Positions 22,312 through 33,424 of a DNA stretch of 64,000 bases are shown here, in pieces; within the stretch, counting starts at the first letter, position 1, and every line of letters begins with the position of its first letter. Below the pieces are notes generated by a model. That model searched no databases. It saw only the letters and a list, made by a program, of their open reading frames with translations, and was not told the DNA's origin. The stretch comes from Gracilariopsis chorda. Its lineage: Eukaryota; Rhodophyta; Florideophyceae; Gracilariales; Gracilariaceae. The position numbers and the translations under genes are program-made. The stretch spans positions 1 through 64,000 of the forward strand of contig NBIV01000012.1 of the NCBI GenBank assembly GCA_003194525.1. The letters are read 5' to 3'.

Positions 22312-22530
22312 CTAGTTATCTTTCGGTGCACCGCCGTGAATATTGTAGTTTAGAAGCATGTCAATGAGTTCCACGTGAGTAAGAATCATTCTTCGACAAC
22401 AATAGCGCTTGAGTTGCAAATGATCCATTGCGTCTCCTTCCGAATACTCCATATTCACCAGTGACAGGTACTTGTCCCATTTGTTTCCAATGACCTTTCC
22501 GCAAGTGAAACATCTGATTGGAATAATCAT
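22312..22530 (-). CDS. RPB10: RNA polymerases I, II and III subunit RPABC5 (Rpb10)
   Basis: 72-aa zinc-binding subunit shared by the three nuclear RNA polymerases. The sequence [19 protein letters not shown] contains the CxxC, and [20 protein letters not shown] supplies the CC that completes the zinc site; both are diagnostic. The ATG at 22530 is chosen because it gives the canonical [11 protein letters not shown] start, although the frame is open upstream. Length is normal. The tRNA-Gly gene lies 200 bp upstream on the same strand. Confidence 0.96.
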   Translation of the reverse strand: MIIPIRCFTCGKVIGNKWDKYLSLVNMEYSEGDAMDHLQLKRYCCRRMILTHVELIDMLLNYNIHGGAPKDN

Positions 22531-22733
22531 AGCGCAGTAGAAAGATTGAAACGTCAAACGAAGAAATGAAAAAGGGAAGCAGTGCTTGGTGGTGTTGCCA
22601 AGAACCTGGGAGCTGTCGGGGTTGCTTGTACTTTCGGAACGGTTGCCAGCGGTAGGCACTGAAGGTGTTTTGATCCTTCCAAGCGAGCGCCATGGCGCCG
22701 ACCCAAAAATGTACTTTGCGCGAAAAAAATCCG

Positions 22734-22804
22734 TACGCCGGCCGGGAATTGAACCCGGGTCTCGCCCGTGGCAGGGGCGTATGCTACCACTATACCACCG
22801 GCGT
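22734..22804 (-). tRNA. tRNA-Gly (GCC)
   Basis: Reading the minus strand: a 7-bp perfect acceptor stem (ACGCCGG with CCGGCGT), an A-box-like TGGTATAGTGGTAGC, an anticodon stem CGCCC/GGGCG with loop CTGCCAC (anticodon GCC), and a T arm CCGGG-TTCAATT-CCCGG with a good B box. Length is 71 nt without intron. The discriminator base is A. CCA is not encoded, as expected for a nuclear gene. Confidence 0.95.
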
Positions 22805-23062
22805 ATCTCCTCTTAGTGCCTACTTGGAGCAATGAATTTTTTATAATTGTATATTTTTTCACCTTTGACGCTTTTTCGGATCTTGGAGATTATGGAAATA
22901 TTTTAGATATTTAGATATTCGATCTACAGAGGACGACGGCGATAGGCACCACCGTACTCGATACAGAATCGAAGGCAGACGCCGGACAGCGCCGACGACC
23001 AAAACCTCCATCGCCCCGCCCTAACCCGCATCAGTATCCCGTCCGCTCCTCCGATCTGAACA

Positions 23063-23641
23063 ATGGTGCTGCACAAGATTCAAAAAGAAAAGGGCGCTGA
23101 GCCCGAGCCCTTCGAGAAGAATGTAGCCCAAGCCCTCGCCGACCTGGAGGCCAGCGGTTCCGAAATCAAGGCTGAACTCAAAGAGCTCTTCATTTCTGCC
23201 GCAAAGGAAGTCGAATGCGCCGGTGGTAAAACCGCTGTAGTAATCTTTGTTCCCTACCGCCTCCTCCAGAAATTCCACAAGATCCAGACCAGGCTTGTGC
23301 GCGAACTGGAGAAGAAGTTCTCTGGTAAGCCCGTCATCATTGTTGCACAACGCCGTATTCTGCCCCGAGAGAAGAATGGAAGCCGCTTGCAGAAGCAGAA
23401 GAGACCGCGCTCCCGTACTCTGACTAGCGTGCATGACCAAATTCTGGAAGATCTTGTATTCCCAACTGAAATCGTCGCTAAGCGCGTGCGTTACAAAGTT
23501 GATGGCTCCCGTTTGTTGCGAGTTTTCTTGGACCCGAAGGACCAGCCTAACATTGAATACAAGACCCAGACCTTCCAATCCGTTTACAAGAAGCTCACTG
23601 GCAAGGACGTGGTCTTCGAATTCCCGATCACATCGGAGTAA
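23063..23641 (+). CDS. RPS7: 40S ribosomal protein S7 (eS7)
   Basis: Small-subunit ribosomal protein, 192 aa (usual about 190-200). The sequence matches the family throughout: an N-terminal [13 protein letters not shown], the conserved [18 protein letters not shown]-like strand and helix (seen as [17 protein letters not shown]), [12 protein letters not shown], the basic [12 protein letters not shown], and a C-terminus with [17 protein letters not shown]. The start has good context (AACAATGG) and no intron is present. Confidence 0.97.
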   Translation: MVLHKIQKEKGAEPEPFEKNVAQALADLEASGSEIKAELKELFISAAKEVECAGGKTAVVIFVPYRLLQKFHKIQTRLVRELEKKFSGKPVIIVAQRRILPREKNGSRLQKQKRPRSRTLTSVHDQILEDLVFPTEIVAKRVRYKVDGSRLLRVFLDPKDQPNIEYKTQTFQSVYKKLTGKDVVFEFPITSE

Positions 23642-24516
23642 AAACTCTAGCGCAATTCGATGCGAGTGGTGGGATGAGATAGGTGACAGTCGGCAAATCG
23701 GGTATTAATCCGTGACATATACATTACAAGGCGACCTGATCAAGTTTTCTTGTCTAACGTTGCGTTCTGATCTACTCGTCGGGTGACAGCCATGTGTTAT
23801 TCTGTTCTGAACGATTCATATCTCTATTCCGTGCGCCCTCCGTGCGCCCTTGTGACTTCCTTGGAAAGAGAGGGATTTATGTCAGAGCTAACGTCGCGGT
23901 ATGTAGATTGCAACGCACGGAGTCAATAAAAAGCAGTTCGCTCGGATCATAGTGGTATCATCTCGGCGATCATCTTGGAGGAGCAATTAGCCTGAAGCAA
24001 GTTCCATGGGCGTCGTAGCTACAAATTTCTGGTGCCCACTAGATCTTGCTGGTCATTACAAACAGGTTGGCATGAATGCGCTGATTCGTTTAGCTAATGA
24101 TTTCTGTTTTTGTTAATTGTGAGCAGATTAAGTCCTTTTCTCACTTCGTTATCCTAATTCTGCGTACTACCTATTCTCTGCCTCGAAGGGTAGTTCCGGG
24201 GCAAACCCACTTCTTGATCCAAATCACTTTCTCCAGCTAAGATTGCAGAATTCTTCACAGCAAGACGGATGGAGTAATACCCTGTCCCCCACAAGGTACT
24301 ATGGACATTTAGCACCTACCTGCTGAACTGACATACAGCAGAATAACCTTTCCCACAGTTTCAGACATCCCATTGTGATTTCTGCGTCTTTCCATGACGG
24401 CGCTGCAAGATTCGGAGTGATTCTCGAGAAGTCTTTAACAGGCAGCTCGTAAACTGAAACACCCGGCTAAACGGGAGCCAGTTCAGATGGTCTAACGTTG
24501 TCACATGAAGAGAACC
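23642..24516. other. Intergenic, convergent 3' ends
   Basis: 875 bp between RPS7 and the TIP30-like gene, both ending here. Contains a direct repeat, gtgcgccctcc/gtgcgccctt, at about 23831-23852. No gene seen. Confidence 0.4.
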
Positions 24517-25577
24517 TTACCATGCTGTGGGAGCCACCCACAAAAGAAGAAGATGTTGAATTAACGTGGTATAAAAAGTTGTTTCATTAATTCGGAATAC
24601 TTGTGATAATACAAATGTACCTAGACCGAAGGATGTCCCGTTCAGTTGTGCGTTTGCGTTTGTTGTGCACACCCCTTCAGAAAGAAACGTGTAGCGATCG
24701 GAAAAGGCAGGGCAGTAGGGCGTGTATATACTTGCACATATAAACAGATATAGACATGCACTCTTCCGTTGCAGAATGGAGCTTGTAGCACGGGAGAAAA
24801 CGCCAAGCCACCGAGGCAATTTCGGGTCGCTATGATCAGAGCTCCCCCAATGGCTTTGATTTGCCTCCTTAACCAAATCAACGACATTGTCTGCGTAGAG
24901 CTCTTCAAACTGCAGCGCTTTTCGCCGGCATGCTGGTCCCTTGCGAAGGACACCTTTCAAAAAGGCGTTATACTGCATCGCAGTAACGATATCCTTGTCC
25001 TGCAGGTCCTTCTTCGACCGACCATTAGAACGAGCTACAGGCGTAGGCACCTTGAAAACAGACATGTAGGGTGCATACTCGCCTGCCTCTTCGGAAAGTT
25101 CGTCAGCGTACTTCTCCAGTTCCCCTTCACCCTGTAAAAGTCAGTTCTGCTGTGAGAGTCGGCGTTCACGTGAGACAGAATGGTGAGATGTAATACGCCA
25201 AGCTCGAACATCTTGCGGATAAATTGCGAAGGCCCTGTGAAGTTCGTTTCGCGAAATGATCTTCGATCCATTGCCTCGTATGCCCTCTTATCAGTGTTAG
25301 TTACACAGAAGGCATAGTCGGCCTCACGGATTCGAGAGAGCACTTTATCCATGTCACCGAAATCGGCCTTGTGCGATTCCATTTTCCGTTCCACCGACCA
25401 GGAGAGTTTTTCGAGATCCCTTACGCGTTCGGGAGCGATCGCGATGACTCTCTCCACCTCGTCGGATTGAAGGAGGTTGCGACATAAACGGCGACCGAGG
25501 TCTGTATGCGCACCACAGACGACGGCAATCTTTGGAAATCCGGTCACAGGGGGCGGCGGACGGTGATAGTTTGCCAT
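24517..25577 (-). CDS. TIP30/SDR-like Rossmann-fold protein (one apparent frame break)
   Basis: NAD(P)-binding fold protein of the HTATIP2/TIP30-like atypical SDR type; reaction unknown. From the 25577 start: Pro-rich tail, then IAVVCGAHTDLGRRLCRNLL with an atypical glycine motif, the strand VIAIAPE, ADYAFCVTNTDKRAYEAMDR, and FTGPSQFIRKMFELGVLHLTILS. The frame then changes at the C4 run 25122-25125. One more base there continues the protein as KYADELSEEAGEYAPYMSVF into FEELYADNVVDLVKEANQ, which parallels FDELYPADIINLAND in the paralogue at 45009. The tail after about 24790 is Ser/Cys-rich and may be chance read-through, so the true end is uncertain. The MULE is inserted about 300 bp upstream of its start. 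Confidence 0.65.
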
Positions 25578-25881
25578 GACTCGCGTTGTACGACGACCTG
25601 GGCGTGCTCTTAATTGGCACCTTGCGAGACTGGTGAGCTTCTCGAATTGGTATTGGAGAGAGCGCAGGGGTGCGTTGAAAGCCTCGCGCGGATGATGGCG
25701 AGTGAATAAAGTCGGGTTGCGGTGCTCAACACGTTCAACAAGAATATGTAAGGCTCCTCCAAAGTAGAGTGCAGTCGACGCGGAACGGACAAGAGCTGTT
25801 CCTGACGAGCGTTTTACGAGCCTCAGCAGACAGCGTGTACTGTGCGCTGACCATGCTCCGTTGGGGCCACCGCGAATGTGC
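25578..25881. promoter_or_regulatory. Upstream region of the TIP30-like gene, cut by the MULE
   Basis: Only 295 bp separate the start codon from the 9-bp target duplication (25873-25881), so the transposon landed in or close to the promoter. No TATA box is evident. Confidence 0.4.
25873..25881 (+). repeat. Target site duplication, left copy
   Basis: CGAATGTGC immediately outside the left TIR; an exact copy lies at 33665-33673 outside the right TIR. Confidence 0.93.
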
Positions 25882-26121
25882 GGGAAAGGGCTAAACTACA
25901 CGACGTAGATAGTGTAGGCGAGTCAGCGCGCATTTGCACCAATAAAAAGAGAGAGTCAGCGGGCACGTGCCACGGCGAGCTGCACAAGTGCCCGTGCCAC
26001 TTCAGATCTTACTGTAGCCAATAATACGCCCCTATTTTGGATTTCAACCAGTAGATCCGCAGAGTCAGAGCATTCCCTCTATCCCTGCTCTCTCCGGCCG
26101 CCAAGTCAGCACAACGTAAAT
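25882..26121 (+). repeat. MULE left terminal inverted repeat
   Basis: 240 bp, matching the reverse complement of 33425-33664. It contains a short internal alternation of GGGCACGTGCC and GTGCCCGTGCC near 25961-25998, possible subterminal transposase-binding repeats. Confidence 0.95.
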
Positions 26122-26128
26122 ATCATAA

Positions 26129-27214
26129 TTGCCATTTGGCGCCATCTTTGTGCAAACGGGTGAGCGTAGCCGAGGAAGAAGAGTATTAGGGAATCGTGAT
26201 CGTGCGGTGGGTATTATTGGCGTTGCAGAAGACACTACGGCCCAGGACCCAGTGGACAAGGCTGGGGATGACGCCCACCCAATTACCGAAGATGAGCCTC
26301 GAGAGCACAATTTGGATCTAGGGACCATCGACACTGTTGCGGAGGAAGCCGTGGTGATCGCAACGCAGGTGGATGATGGCGGCAGTACAGAGAATCCAGT
26401 GGAAACTGAGCTCCACAAACTCGAAAAGGCCGAAGGAGAAGACGACGAGATCTCTGCGACTGGCCAATAGCGCGTAGTTGAAACAGAAGCGACTGCTTTC
26501 GATGTCGAGGGCGAAGCTAAAGGGCAAGATGCTGGAATGCCTACCGAAGATGTGGACACATCGCAAGAGCAGGAACAAGAATCAATTCCCAGACTCGTAG
26601 TTGATGTAGATGCGGCTGTTGTTGAGAGAGGAGGTGCTGAGGAGGGTGCAGACGAGGAGTACATTGAAGAAGTTGATGCCAAAAGGGAAGAGTATGGTGG
26701 CGACGAGGACTTTGAAGCAGAGCCACCTGTACTGGCTTTTGTTACTCTCAATGTCGTAGGAGAGGATGATGATGAGTACGACGAAGCTGATGAGGACGAT
26801 GAGGGCCTGAGCGGTCAAGCGCCTGTTGAGTTCGATGTTCGGGACGAAGTGGAGGAGCTTCACTTAACTGCGGAAGGGAGACCCGCAGACCTTGATGCTC
26901 ATTCTGATATTGAAGAAGACTATGAAGATGTTGTCGATCCGGATAAGGTATACGGTCAAGCAGTCGTTGAGGAATTAGGTGACATTCAACAGGTCGACTC
27001 AGAGCAGTCTCCCATTGTGGTCGCAGAAGGTATGCTCACAGAAAACGTGCGTGTGGACCGTGCAACGACTGAAGCTATAACAAGAGATTCGAGTTGTGTA
27101 ACTGGGATTGACGAGTCCGACGTGAACCAGCATGGACCTGAAGTACTGTTGGGGACAGTTGAAGTTAAGTGGGAAGAAACTGCATCTCCGATTGCTGTTC
27201 ATGAGTTCAGGTGA
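26129..27214 (+). CDS. Acidic frame inside the MULE, opposite strand to the transposase
   Basis: One reading frame runs from just inside the left TIR to 27214, interrupted by a single TAG at 26468-26470. The part after the stop (ATG at 26537, 225 aa) is extremely rich in Glu, Asp and Val (EDDDEYDEADEDDEGL), and the part before it has the same composition, so the two look like one former protein. The upstream part has no ATG (it opens at a TTG after a stop), so a first exon or the start is unclear. It converges on the transposase gene. I recognise no domain. It may be an accessory or captured protein, or no longer translated. Confidence 0.4.
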
Positions 27215-27502
27215 TACTATTGTTTAGTCTTTTCAAAGATACGTTGGCTCTTCAGTGATCGAGGTGCATGGAACAATTCCAACTGGGCTTCCATTTCGGG
27301 GTTCTCAGATGCAAGAAAGACTGTTCACGCGTTCTTGGACGAGGTTTTAGAATACGCGACGATATCTAGAAGTTGAATAAAGAATTAAAGTGAAGCAGAA
27401 GGCGAAAGAAGCAAGACCTCAAGGCTTTTATGAAGAACAGAAAGAGCTCAAAGAAATTATGAAAGAAGGAAAGGGATCAAACGCCTGTGGTCAATGCTAC
27501 AG

Positions 27503-30500
27503 CTAGTGGATGTGTCCGAGAGACTTTGACATAATTCGAAGTGCTTTGTCTTGCACGTCTTGGGCTATGGAAGTTGAGGGTGTCACAGCTGGTTCTGAGG
27601 ATGTTGAAGGTGGGTGACAGTCTTTCTGAGACACTTCCTGGGATGAATGTGGGCTTGTCCTCGCTCGCTTTCTCGTGCGCTCCAAGGAGCTTTTCTTTCT
27701 CCGTTGTGCTCTGTGGCGTCCATTGTTTGGCGGACGGATCCCTGATGAACTGAAATCTTTTGTAGAAGACGATGGATGCAGTAAAGTGACAGTGTTCTCT
27801 GTTTCTTCCGCGTGTTCTGTTAATGAAGCCAGCCTTGTTTTAAAGGTACCTCTAGCTTCGAAGTGTGTCGCTTTTCCTTGCTGAATGTCTGCGATGGCAT
27901 CCCTTAAAAGACGTAGAACTCCACTCACCGCAACACGTCCAATTCCAGTAGCTTGTCGATGTAAAGCATCGTAGAGGTTTTTTCCTTCCATGTACGTATT
28001 GTACCCATCTACTTCCGAGTCTTCTCTACTGGTTCTAAGTATATCTGAGTCAATGGGGATAAACTCTTTCTCCGTCGACTCATCAAAACGGCGTAGTCGG
28101 TAATCCATCTCCTCGTTGTTGAAGTATCGGGTCTCTGACCTGAGTTTCGCCAAGTATGGGACTGTCATAGCAGAAGTATCTTTTCTCCAGTATGTAGAGA
28201 AAAGCGCTTCAAGAGGTATGAAGTATCCTAGTATGTTTCGTAGTTCAGGGAAACGCAGACGTTCTTCCTGATAAACCACAGCACATCGAACCATGTGACG
28301 ACAAGCAAAACCAACGGACCAGGGCTGCCCACAGGAACAGACACCAATAAACTCTGCCTTAACGTCATCCCCCGACCCCGTATACCTTTTTGAGAATTGC
28401 ACAACAGTCTCCTGTGATGAGCGCTCTTCATCCACCGACGCATTCCGGTTCTGACTCAGATGGCTTCCCCATTTCAACTTAAAGCGAGCTACAGGTCCCA
28501 TTGCTGGGGTTGAACTACTTTCCAGGTTTCTGATTGCTTCTGGCCACGCTTCCTGTGAATAATCCACAACCTCTGTGCTGGAAAGAATGTAGTTCTTCGA
28601 GGGCTTAAAGCTCAAATCTACGAAGTGCGCCAAGGCGTAGTTCGTGTACTCAGCCACCAGGCTGTCTACAACTTCTACAGGTAGAAAGTGCTCAAGCTCT
28701 CTTGTCTTCCGATATCTCCCACTTTGAGAAGATAAGGTTCTTACAAGCTCCAAGTTCCGGGTATCAGCCCGTTCTTGGGATATACGCCGAACCTCCAAAG
28801 GAACCTTGCACAAGGGAATCTTCTTCGATATAATGATCTTCTTGTATGCAGAGTTAGAAGATTCGGTGTAGCCAGTTCCTTGGAACATGTAACGGGTAGG
28901 TATAGCCGCGTTTCGGAAGCAAGACACCAGCATATGCGGCTTATAGTGGTACAAGTACTTATACCACACAGGGAGACGATCGTCAAAAGCATCAAAGTAC
29001 TTGCATTCTAGCATTCTTCTCCTTTCGAAAAACGTTTCCGACGTATATGACTTTCTGAGGTTGAACAGGTCTTTCTTCATATCGTGCATCCACTCCATCT
29101 TACCAATCTTTCTACACCAATTGGCCACATTCTTCTTCTGATTCTCGTTCAGATGCCATTCGTCGAGGCTTATATAGGACGAATTGAACACCTTCTCAGC
29201 TGCATTTATACACGCAGTGTTCTGGTCCATCACTACCATCGCCGGTGAGACGGCGACTATAGACTTGAAGTAGGACAGAATTCGTACGAAGTCCTCTTCT
29301 GTTTCGGAGCACATATACCCCATGAAAAATGTCAACACATGACCATCATTGGCTCTTCCATTAATGGTGACCAGAGGGAAACCGTATCTATTGGCTATGG
29401 CTTTACAATCAATAGATACCCCCGGAACAATGCCGAACTTCTGGTAGTCTTCCATCCACTCTCGAAACGACCAACAAGCGTACTTCATCCTACCCGAATC
29501 ATCCGCAGCGAAGAATCCCTTATTCCCTGCATCCTCCTGGCTCAACGAAAAGAGCAGATCACACAACCTTACACATTCCAAATCGCGGGGATTGCTTGTG
29601 GAGGAAGCATACCTCAACGTCTTCCTCGCCGATACCGGATTTATCTTCTGATTGTACTTGTCTTCCAGGTATCGTATGGTATCTCTAAAGCTCATATGCA
29701 AATCGTTCGTCATATGTATCGCTTCAGAACGCATTTGCGGCTTGAGATGTCTAATACCAAAGCTCCCAGAGGGACCATGTCCATGTTTACAACCATTTAA
29801 ATTAGCCACGTAGATCATTCCACCATCTTCCTCCTGCCCAGAATCCTCCGTCTTAATCGTTATCGAGAAGAGGCATCGCGTCATCTTGTTATTGTATTGA
29901 TCGCACTTCAAGATTCCCTTCTTCAGCACCCTTCTATTCCCACGTTCAGCACCACGACTCTTGGGAGACTTTGCCTTATCCGGAGATCGCTTTCGTTCTC
30001 CAAAGTATATAGAAGTCCTTACGAATAAGCTGTACCCGAAGCAGTCCGCGATAAATTGAACTTCCTTCAGAACCGTGACACCAGGAGCATTGAGAGGAAG
30101 GGTTTCCAGATAGGCTAAGACTGCTGCTTTAAAACACTCCTCAATTCTCTCATTCGGTATCGTGTTCTGTACGGATTCCGTGCCCAGTTCTTCATCACCA
30201 TCTTCTGTCCAGTACTTTTCGTCTTTCTCTCCAAGGACATCTTTCTCCTTTGGTTCTGATTCTTCTTCATTCAGGATGCCACCATCAGAGTCTTCGAAGA
30301 AGCATGAAGGAACCTCTTCTTCGTCATCTAAGAATCGATCAATCAGCAGCGCCTCCTCTTCTTCAACGGATTGCTCATCTGAAACCTGCTGCGCATATGC
30401 AACGTTTGCGTTGAGAGTTTCACTCTCCTCACTCATTTTTGAGCCTAATTCGGCGCCCACAGCGCTGTGGCGTGCACGCTCGCATTTCGCGTCCACTGTT

Positions 30501-33142
30501 TGTGTTGAGGAGTTCGGAGAAGCAGCAGGGGGGTCAGCTTCAAAAGAGCTAATGCCAAAATCGCCTCTTACGCCACTCTCGACGTTAAACGCATTATCCA
30601 GAAGTCCATCCGAGCATTTTACATCGTTTACGCCACCTTTCCCGATGCCTTCCCTTGAGATAGGTCCTTGCTGCGCCCTCTTCGGTAGATTGGAAAACGG
30701 CCTACCTCCTTCCTGTGAAACCGAGGAGTGTTGCTTCCAAAGCTCGGGTTTGGGTTCGTGAACTGCTCTTTGCGAAGCACGGCCATCAAAAACACCTCCC
30801 CTCTCAGGGCATTTCGTGCTATGCAACACGCAATAGAAGGGATAAAAGTCCTCAGCCCCACTGGAGTCGCCATACGCCATATCGTCTTCGCTTCCTGTTT
30901 CTGCATTGCTTTGAGATAAAGGACCATGTGAATGCTCTAGGAGGTAGCATGATGAGCTGTTGTAGAACTCGGCTCCCTGGAAGGGGGGTATGGTTCGAAA
31001 TATGCATGACAGACGTACATATTCTCCATTTTTCCGTATGTGCTCTTCCCATTCTTGTAGACGGGAGGCTAAAGAGGAGCGAATGCCCTCAAACCTCCTT
31101 CTTACAACATCATCGGGGCATGGAAGTTGTTGGGGTGTGTGCGTGTGTATCAGGTCCTGTTCAATTACCCAACATCTCTCCATGGGATAGAACTTTGCTC
31201 GAATGTTGGAGCGGCACTGCGACTTGTGCCGCAGACACCGCAATTTTCCGGTGAGCAGCGCAGACGACCTCGACTTCCTCGTCTGCAACACTGAGAAGTA
31301 TTGTACACCATAAAGGTAGCCAAAGTTCTTAGCGATGTAGGCAACCAGTGCAGGGAGGTCAAAGACCTCCTTTAAACCTTTCAGAGCTGAGACAAGCCTC
31401 TCGTTTGACATTGCAAGTTCTGTCTTACATTCACCACCGTCCTCAAGTTTCACATCAACCCATAAACGCCTTCCATTGTTTTCAAATGTCTCTTGGACGT
31501 CTGCCTGATCCTCAGTGCATGACCCGGTCTTGGTAGTGCGTCCTTCACACATAGTCATTGATGGTAGCTCCATGTGCGGCTTCTCCTGTATCTGAGCGTC
31601 AGAACAGGCTGCCAGCTCTTCATTGAGCTCTTGAGCTTGACCACCATTCTCAGAAGCCTGCTTCTTCTCTTCAATATGTTTTTCAGTTTCTGCGTTCAGC
31701 TCGGAAGGCGCCGCGGTATCCTTCGCTCCTTCTTCAGCTTCAACTTCTACCTGTGCCTGTGTCCGACTGATCGTCTTTGCTGGTGAATGTCCGTCAATTT
31801 CCATGTCTACTTCACTACCTTCTCCAGTCTGAATCATTTCCTGCTCCTCTTCTACACCTGATGCTCCAATTACTTCAGAACTTCTTCCAGTTTTCTCACC
31901 TAGCGCTTTGTGCACCATCTCGGAGCGCTGTGATACACATATCTCAATCAATGTGTTCACAATGTCCGCTACAACCGGAGCAGAATCAGAAAACTGCACT
32001 CGTCGCTTCATGCGAATCTTCAGGGGTAGACACATCCCACTGCTCTGAACAGAACTTTGGTTCAGCTCATGAACACGCTTTGTTCGCTGGCTTTTCCGTA
32101 TAGCACGCGCCTCAGAGTCGCGCGTACCCAACGGCATTGGCTGAAGATCCACGACCTTTCCTTCTCCTGCTTTTCGTTCTCCCATAACTGTATTCACATC
32201 CGTTCCCTCTTCCTTTCCAGCTTCTTCCTTTCCAGTCTGCATCCCAATGCTCCGCTCCACGCTTCGTTTCGTACGCTGCCGTTTTTTACCTTCCTTCCTC
32301 ATGCGAAGGAGTTCTAAACGATGCTCTGACCGGAGCCGTACGACCATTGTTTCAGTAACAATGTCGGTTTGAAAGAACTCCTTCGCCATGAGTATGTGTA
32401 GAATCCGGATTCTAATGGACATCCATCGAATCCTCTCAGTCAATGCTCGGCTGTACCCAGAGGCGTAGGTTCGCTTCGGGATACAGCCGTGGTCCGCACT
32501 GAACATGGTGAAAAGGGAAACAACATAGCAACCACAGCTGTGCGAGTCCTTTTGTCGCTTAAACCCTTTTACCTGTAGCATGTAGTTCCGCTCCGATATC
32601 ACCGCACGTAGCGCTTCATCTCCTGTGAGGCAAAAGGGAAACAAGAAAGAGAACAGTTTCATAATCCTTCGATCGACAGACATTCCAAGACTGTCTCCAA
32701 ACCAAACCGTCCATCGTTGCGTTCCTCGCGCCGCATTGACAATTTTCTTCCCTACCAAAACACCCCAATGGCTGTTAGACATGTTCAATGGGACTAGAAC
32801 GGTGTTTATCTCTGTATCACCATTACCTTTAAAGGTAAACCACTTCTTGAACACTTCCAAATCCTCTTCCGGTATGCTTCCCTTCTTTCCCTTGAATGAC
32901 TTCGATAGCCTTGTCAGCATCACTCCAATAGAACATGAGGCAAAAGCCACACCAACAGAAGGTACCATGTTCAAAACAGCTGTTGAGATCAAATCGCTAC
33001 ACATTTCCGAGTCAGGTTTTGAACTGTGTACCAAAGAAACCGGTGATGTTTCTTTGCCTTCTGCGATCAAGATTCTGGCTACATGGTCCTTCACAACCGC
33101 AAAAAGGACTTCGGAACTCGCAGAGCCATCACTGATGCGCAT
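27503..33142 (-). CDS. Ulp1-type SUMO protease / MULE transposase fusion
   Basis: Intact 1879-aa protein. Residues about 1-230 are a C48 (Ulp1/SENP) peptidase with the full catalytic set: His125 (SHWGVLV), Asp150 (WFGDSLG), Gln197 and Cys203 (DSHSCGCYV). A long charged linker follows, then two FAR1/FLYWCH-like Cys/His blocks (about 640, ending HTHTP, and about 1080, CKHGHG), the MULE transposase core with Asp1245 (VSIDCKAI), Asp1306 (VVMDQNTA), EWHLNENQKKNV after it and Glu1427 (GTGYTESSNSAYK), and a SWIM zinc finger (CSCG...FACRHMVR, about 1600-1620). The C-terminal tail is Ser/Arg-rich. The DDE spacing (61 and 121) fits MULEs. Ulp1-like genes carried by plant MULEs (KAONASHI type) are known; here protease and transposase share one frame. 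It should cut and reinsert the element; the protease may desumoylate host factors (inferred). Confidence 0.93.
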   Translation of the reverse strand: MRISDGSASSEVLFAVVKDHVARILIAEGKETSPVSLVHSSKPDSEMCSDLISTAVLNMVPSVGVAFASCSIGVMLTRLSKSFKGKKGSIPEEDLEVFKKWFTFKGNGDTEINTVLVPLNMSNSHWGVLVGKKIVNAARGTQRWTVWFGDSLGMSVDRRIMKLFSFLFPFCLTGDEALRAVISERNYMLQVKGFKRQKDSHSCGCYVVSLFTMFSADHGCIPKRTYASGYSRALTERIRWMSIRIRILHILMAKEFFQTDIVTETMVVRLRSEHRLELLRMRKEGKKRQRTKRSVERSIGMQTGKEEAGKEEGTDVNTVMGERKAGEGKVVDLQPMPLGTRDSEARAIRKSQRTKRVHELNQSSVQSSGMCLPLKIRMKRRVQFSDSAPVVADIVNTLIEICVSQRSEMVHKALGEKTGRSSEVIGASGVEEEQEMIQTGEGSEVDMEIDGHSPAKTISRTQAQVEVEAEEGAKDTAAPSELNAETEKHIEEKKQASENGGQAQELNEELAACSDAQIQEKPHMELPSMTMCEGRTTKTGSCTEDQADVQETFENNGRRLWVDVKLEDGGECKTELAMSNERLVSALKGLKEVFDLPALVAYIAKNFGYLYGVQYFSVLQTRKSRSSALLTGKLRCLRHKSQCRSNIRAKFYPMERCWVIEQDLIHTHTPQQLPCPDDVVRRRFEGIRSSLASRLQEWEEHIRKNGEYVRLSCIFRTIPPFQGAEFYNSSSCYLLEHSHGPLSQSNAETGSEDDMAYGDSSGAEDFYPFYCVLHSTKCPERGGVFDGRASQRAVHEPKPELWKQHSSVSQEGGRPFSNLPKRAQQGPISREGIGKGGVNDVKCSDGLLDNAFNVESGVRGDFGISSFEADPPAASPNSSTQTVDAKCERARHSAVGAELGSKMSEESETLNANVAYAQQVSDEQSVEEEEALLIDRFLDDEEEVPSCFFEDSDGGILNEEESEPKEKDVLGEKDEKYWTEDGDEELGTESVQNTIPNERIEECFKAAVLAYLETLPLNAPGVTVLKEVQFIADCFGYSLFVRTSIYFGERKRSPDKAKSPKSRGAERGNRRVLKKGILKCDQYNNKMTRCLFSITIKTEDSGQEEDGGMIYVANLNGCKHGHGPSGSFGIRHLKPQMRSEAIHMTNDLHMSFRDTIRYLEDKYNQKINPVSARKTLRYASSTSNPRDLECVRLCDLLFSLSQEDAGNKGFFAADDSGRMKYACWSFREWMEDYQKFGIVPGVSIDCKAIANRYGFPLVTINGRANDGHVLTFFMGYMCSETEEDFVRILSYFKSIVAVSPAMVVMDQNTACINAAEKVFNSSYISLDEWHLNENQKKNVANWCRKIGKMEWMHDMKKDLFNLRKSYTSETFFERRRMLECKYFDAFDDRLPVWYKYLYHYKPHMLVSCFRNAAIPTRYMFQGTGYTESSNSAYKKIIISKKIPLCKVPLEVRRISQERADTRNLELVRTLSSQSGRYRKTRELEHFLPVEVVDSLVAEYTNYALAHFVDLSFKPSKNYILSSTEVVDYSQEAWPEAIRNLESSSTPAMGPVARFKLKWGSHLSQNRNASVDEERSSQETVVQFSKRYTGSGDDVKAEFIGVCSCGQPWSVGFACRHMVRCAVVYQEERLRFPELRNILGYFIPLEALFSTYWRKDTSAMTVPYLAKLRSETRYFNNEEMDYRLRRFDESTEKEFIPIDSDILRTSREDSEVDGYNTYMEGKNLYDALHRQATGIGRVAVSGVLRLLRDAIADIQQGKATHFEARGTFKTRLASLTEHAEETENTVTLLHPSSSTKDFSSSGIRPPNNGRHRAQRRKKSSLERTRKRARTSPHSSQEVSQKDCHPPSTSSEPAVTPSTSIAQDVQDKALRIMSKSLGHIH

Positions 33143-33424
33143 TTGCGTACGCTTTTCAAGATTCTCTCAGAACGACGTAAAGGTTTCATAAAGTTCATGT
33201 TCTGGGAGAATATCTACGTAGTCAGACGCTTTGTTTTGCTCCATTGCTCAAAGCAATAGAACAGTACACGAGAGCGGTCCGGGAAGGAGATTGGGACGTA
33301 GAGAGAGTCAGCAGTCTTTGAAAGGGTCGTCGAAGATGTGAAGGAGGACGTAGTACCTGACGTATCTGTCATTCCCACACATTTTGACGACGCCGCGCGG
33401 TAACCTCGACTGCATCTACATCTC

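Noticed and set aside
30162-30761. 199-codon plus-strand frame inside the MULE
   Set aside because: Lies antisense to the transposase linker; its Ser/Pro-rich composition mirrors the acidic Glu/Ser-rich coding strand.
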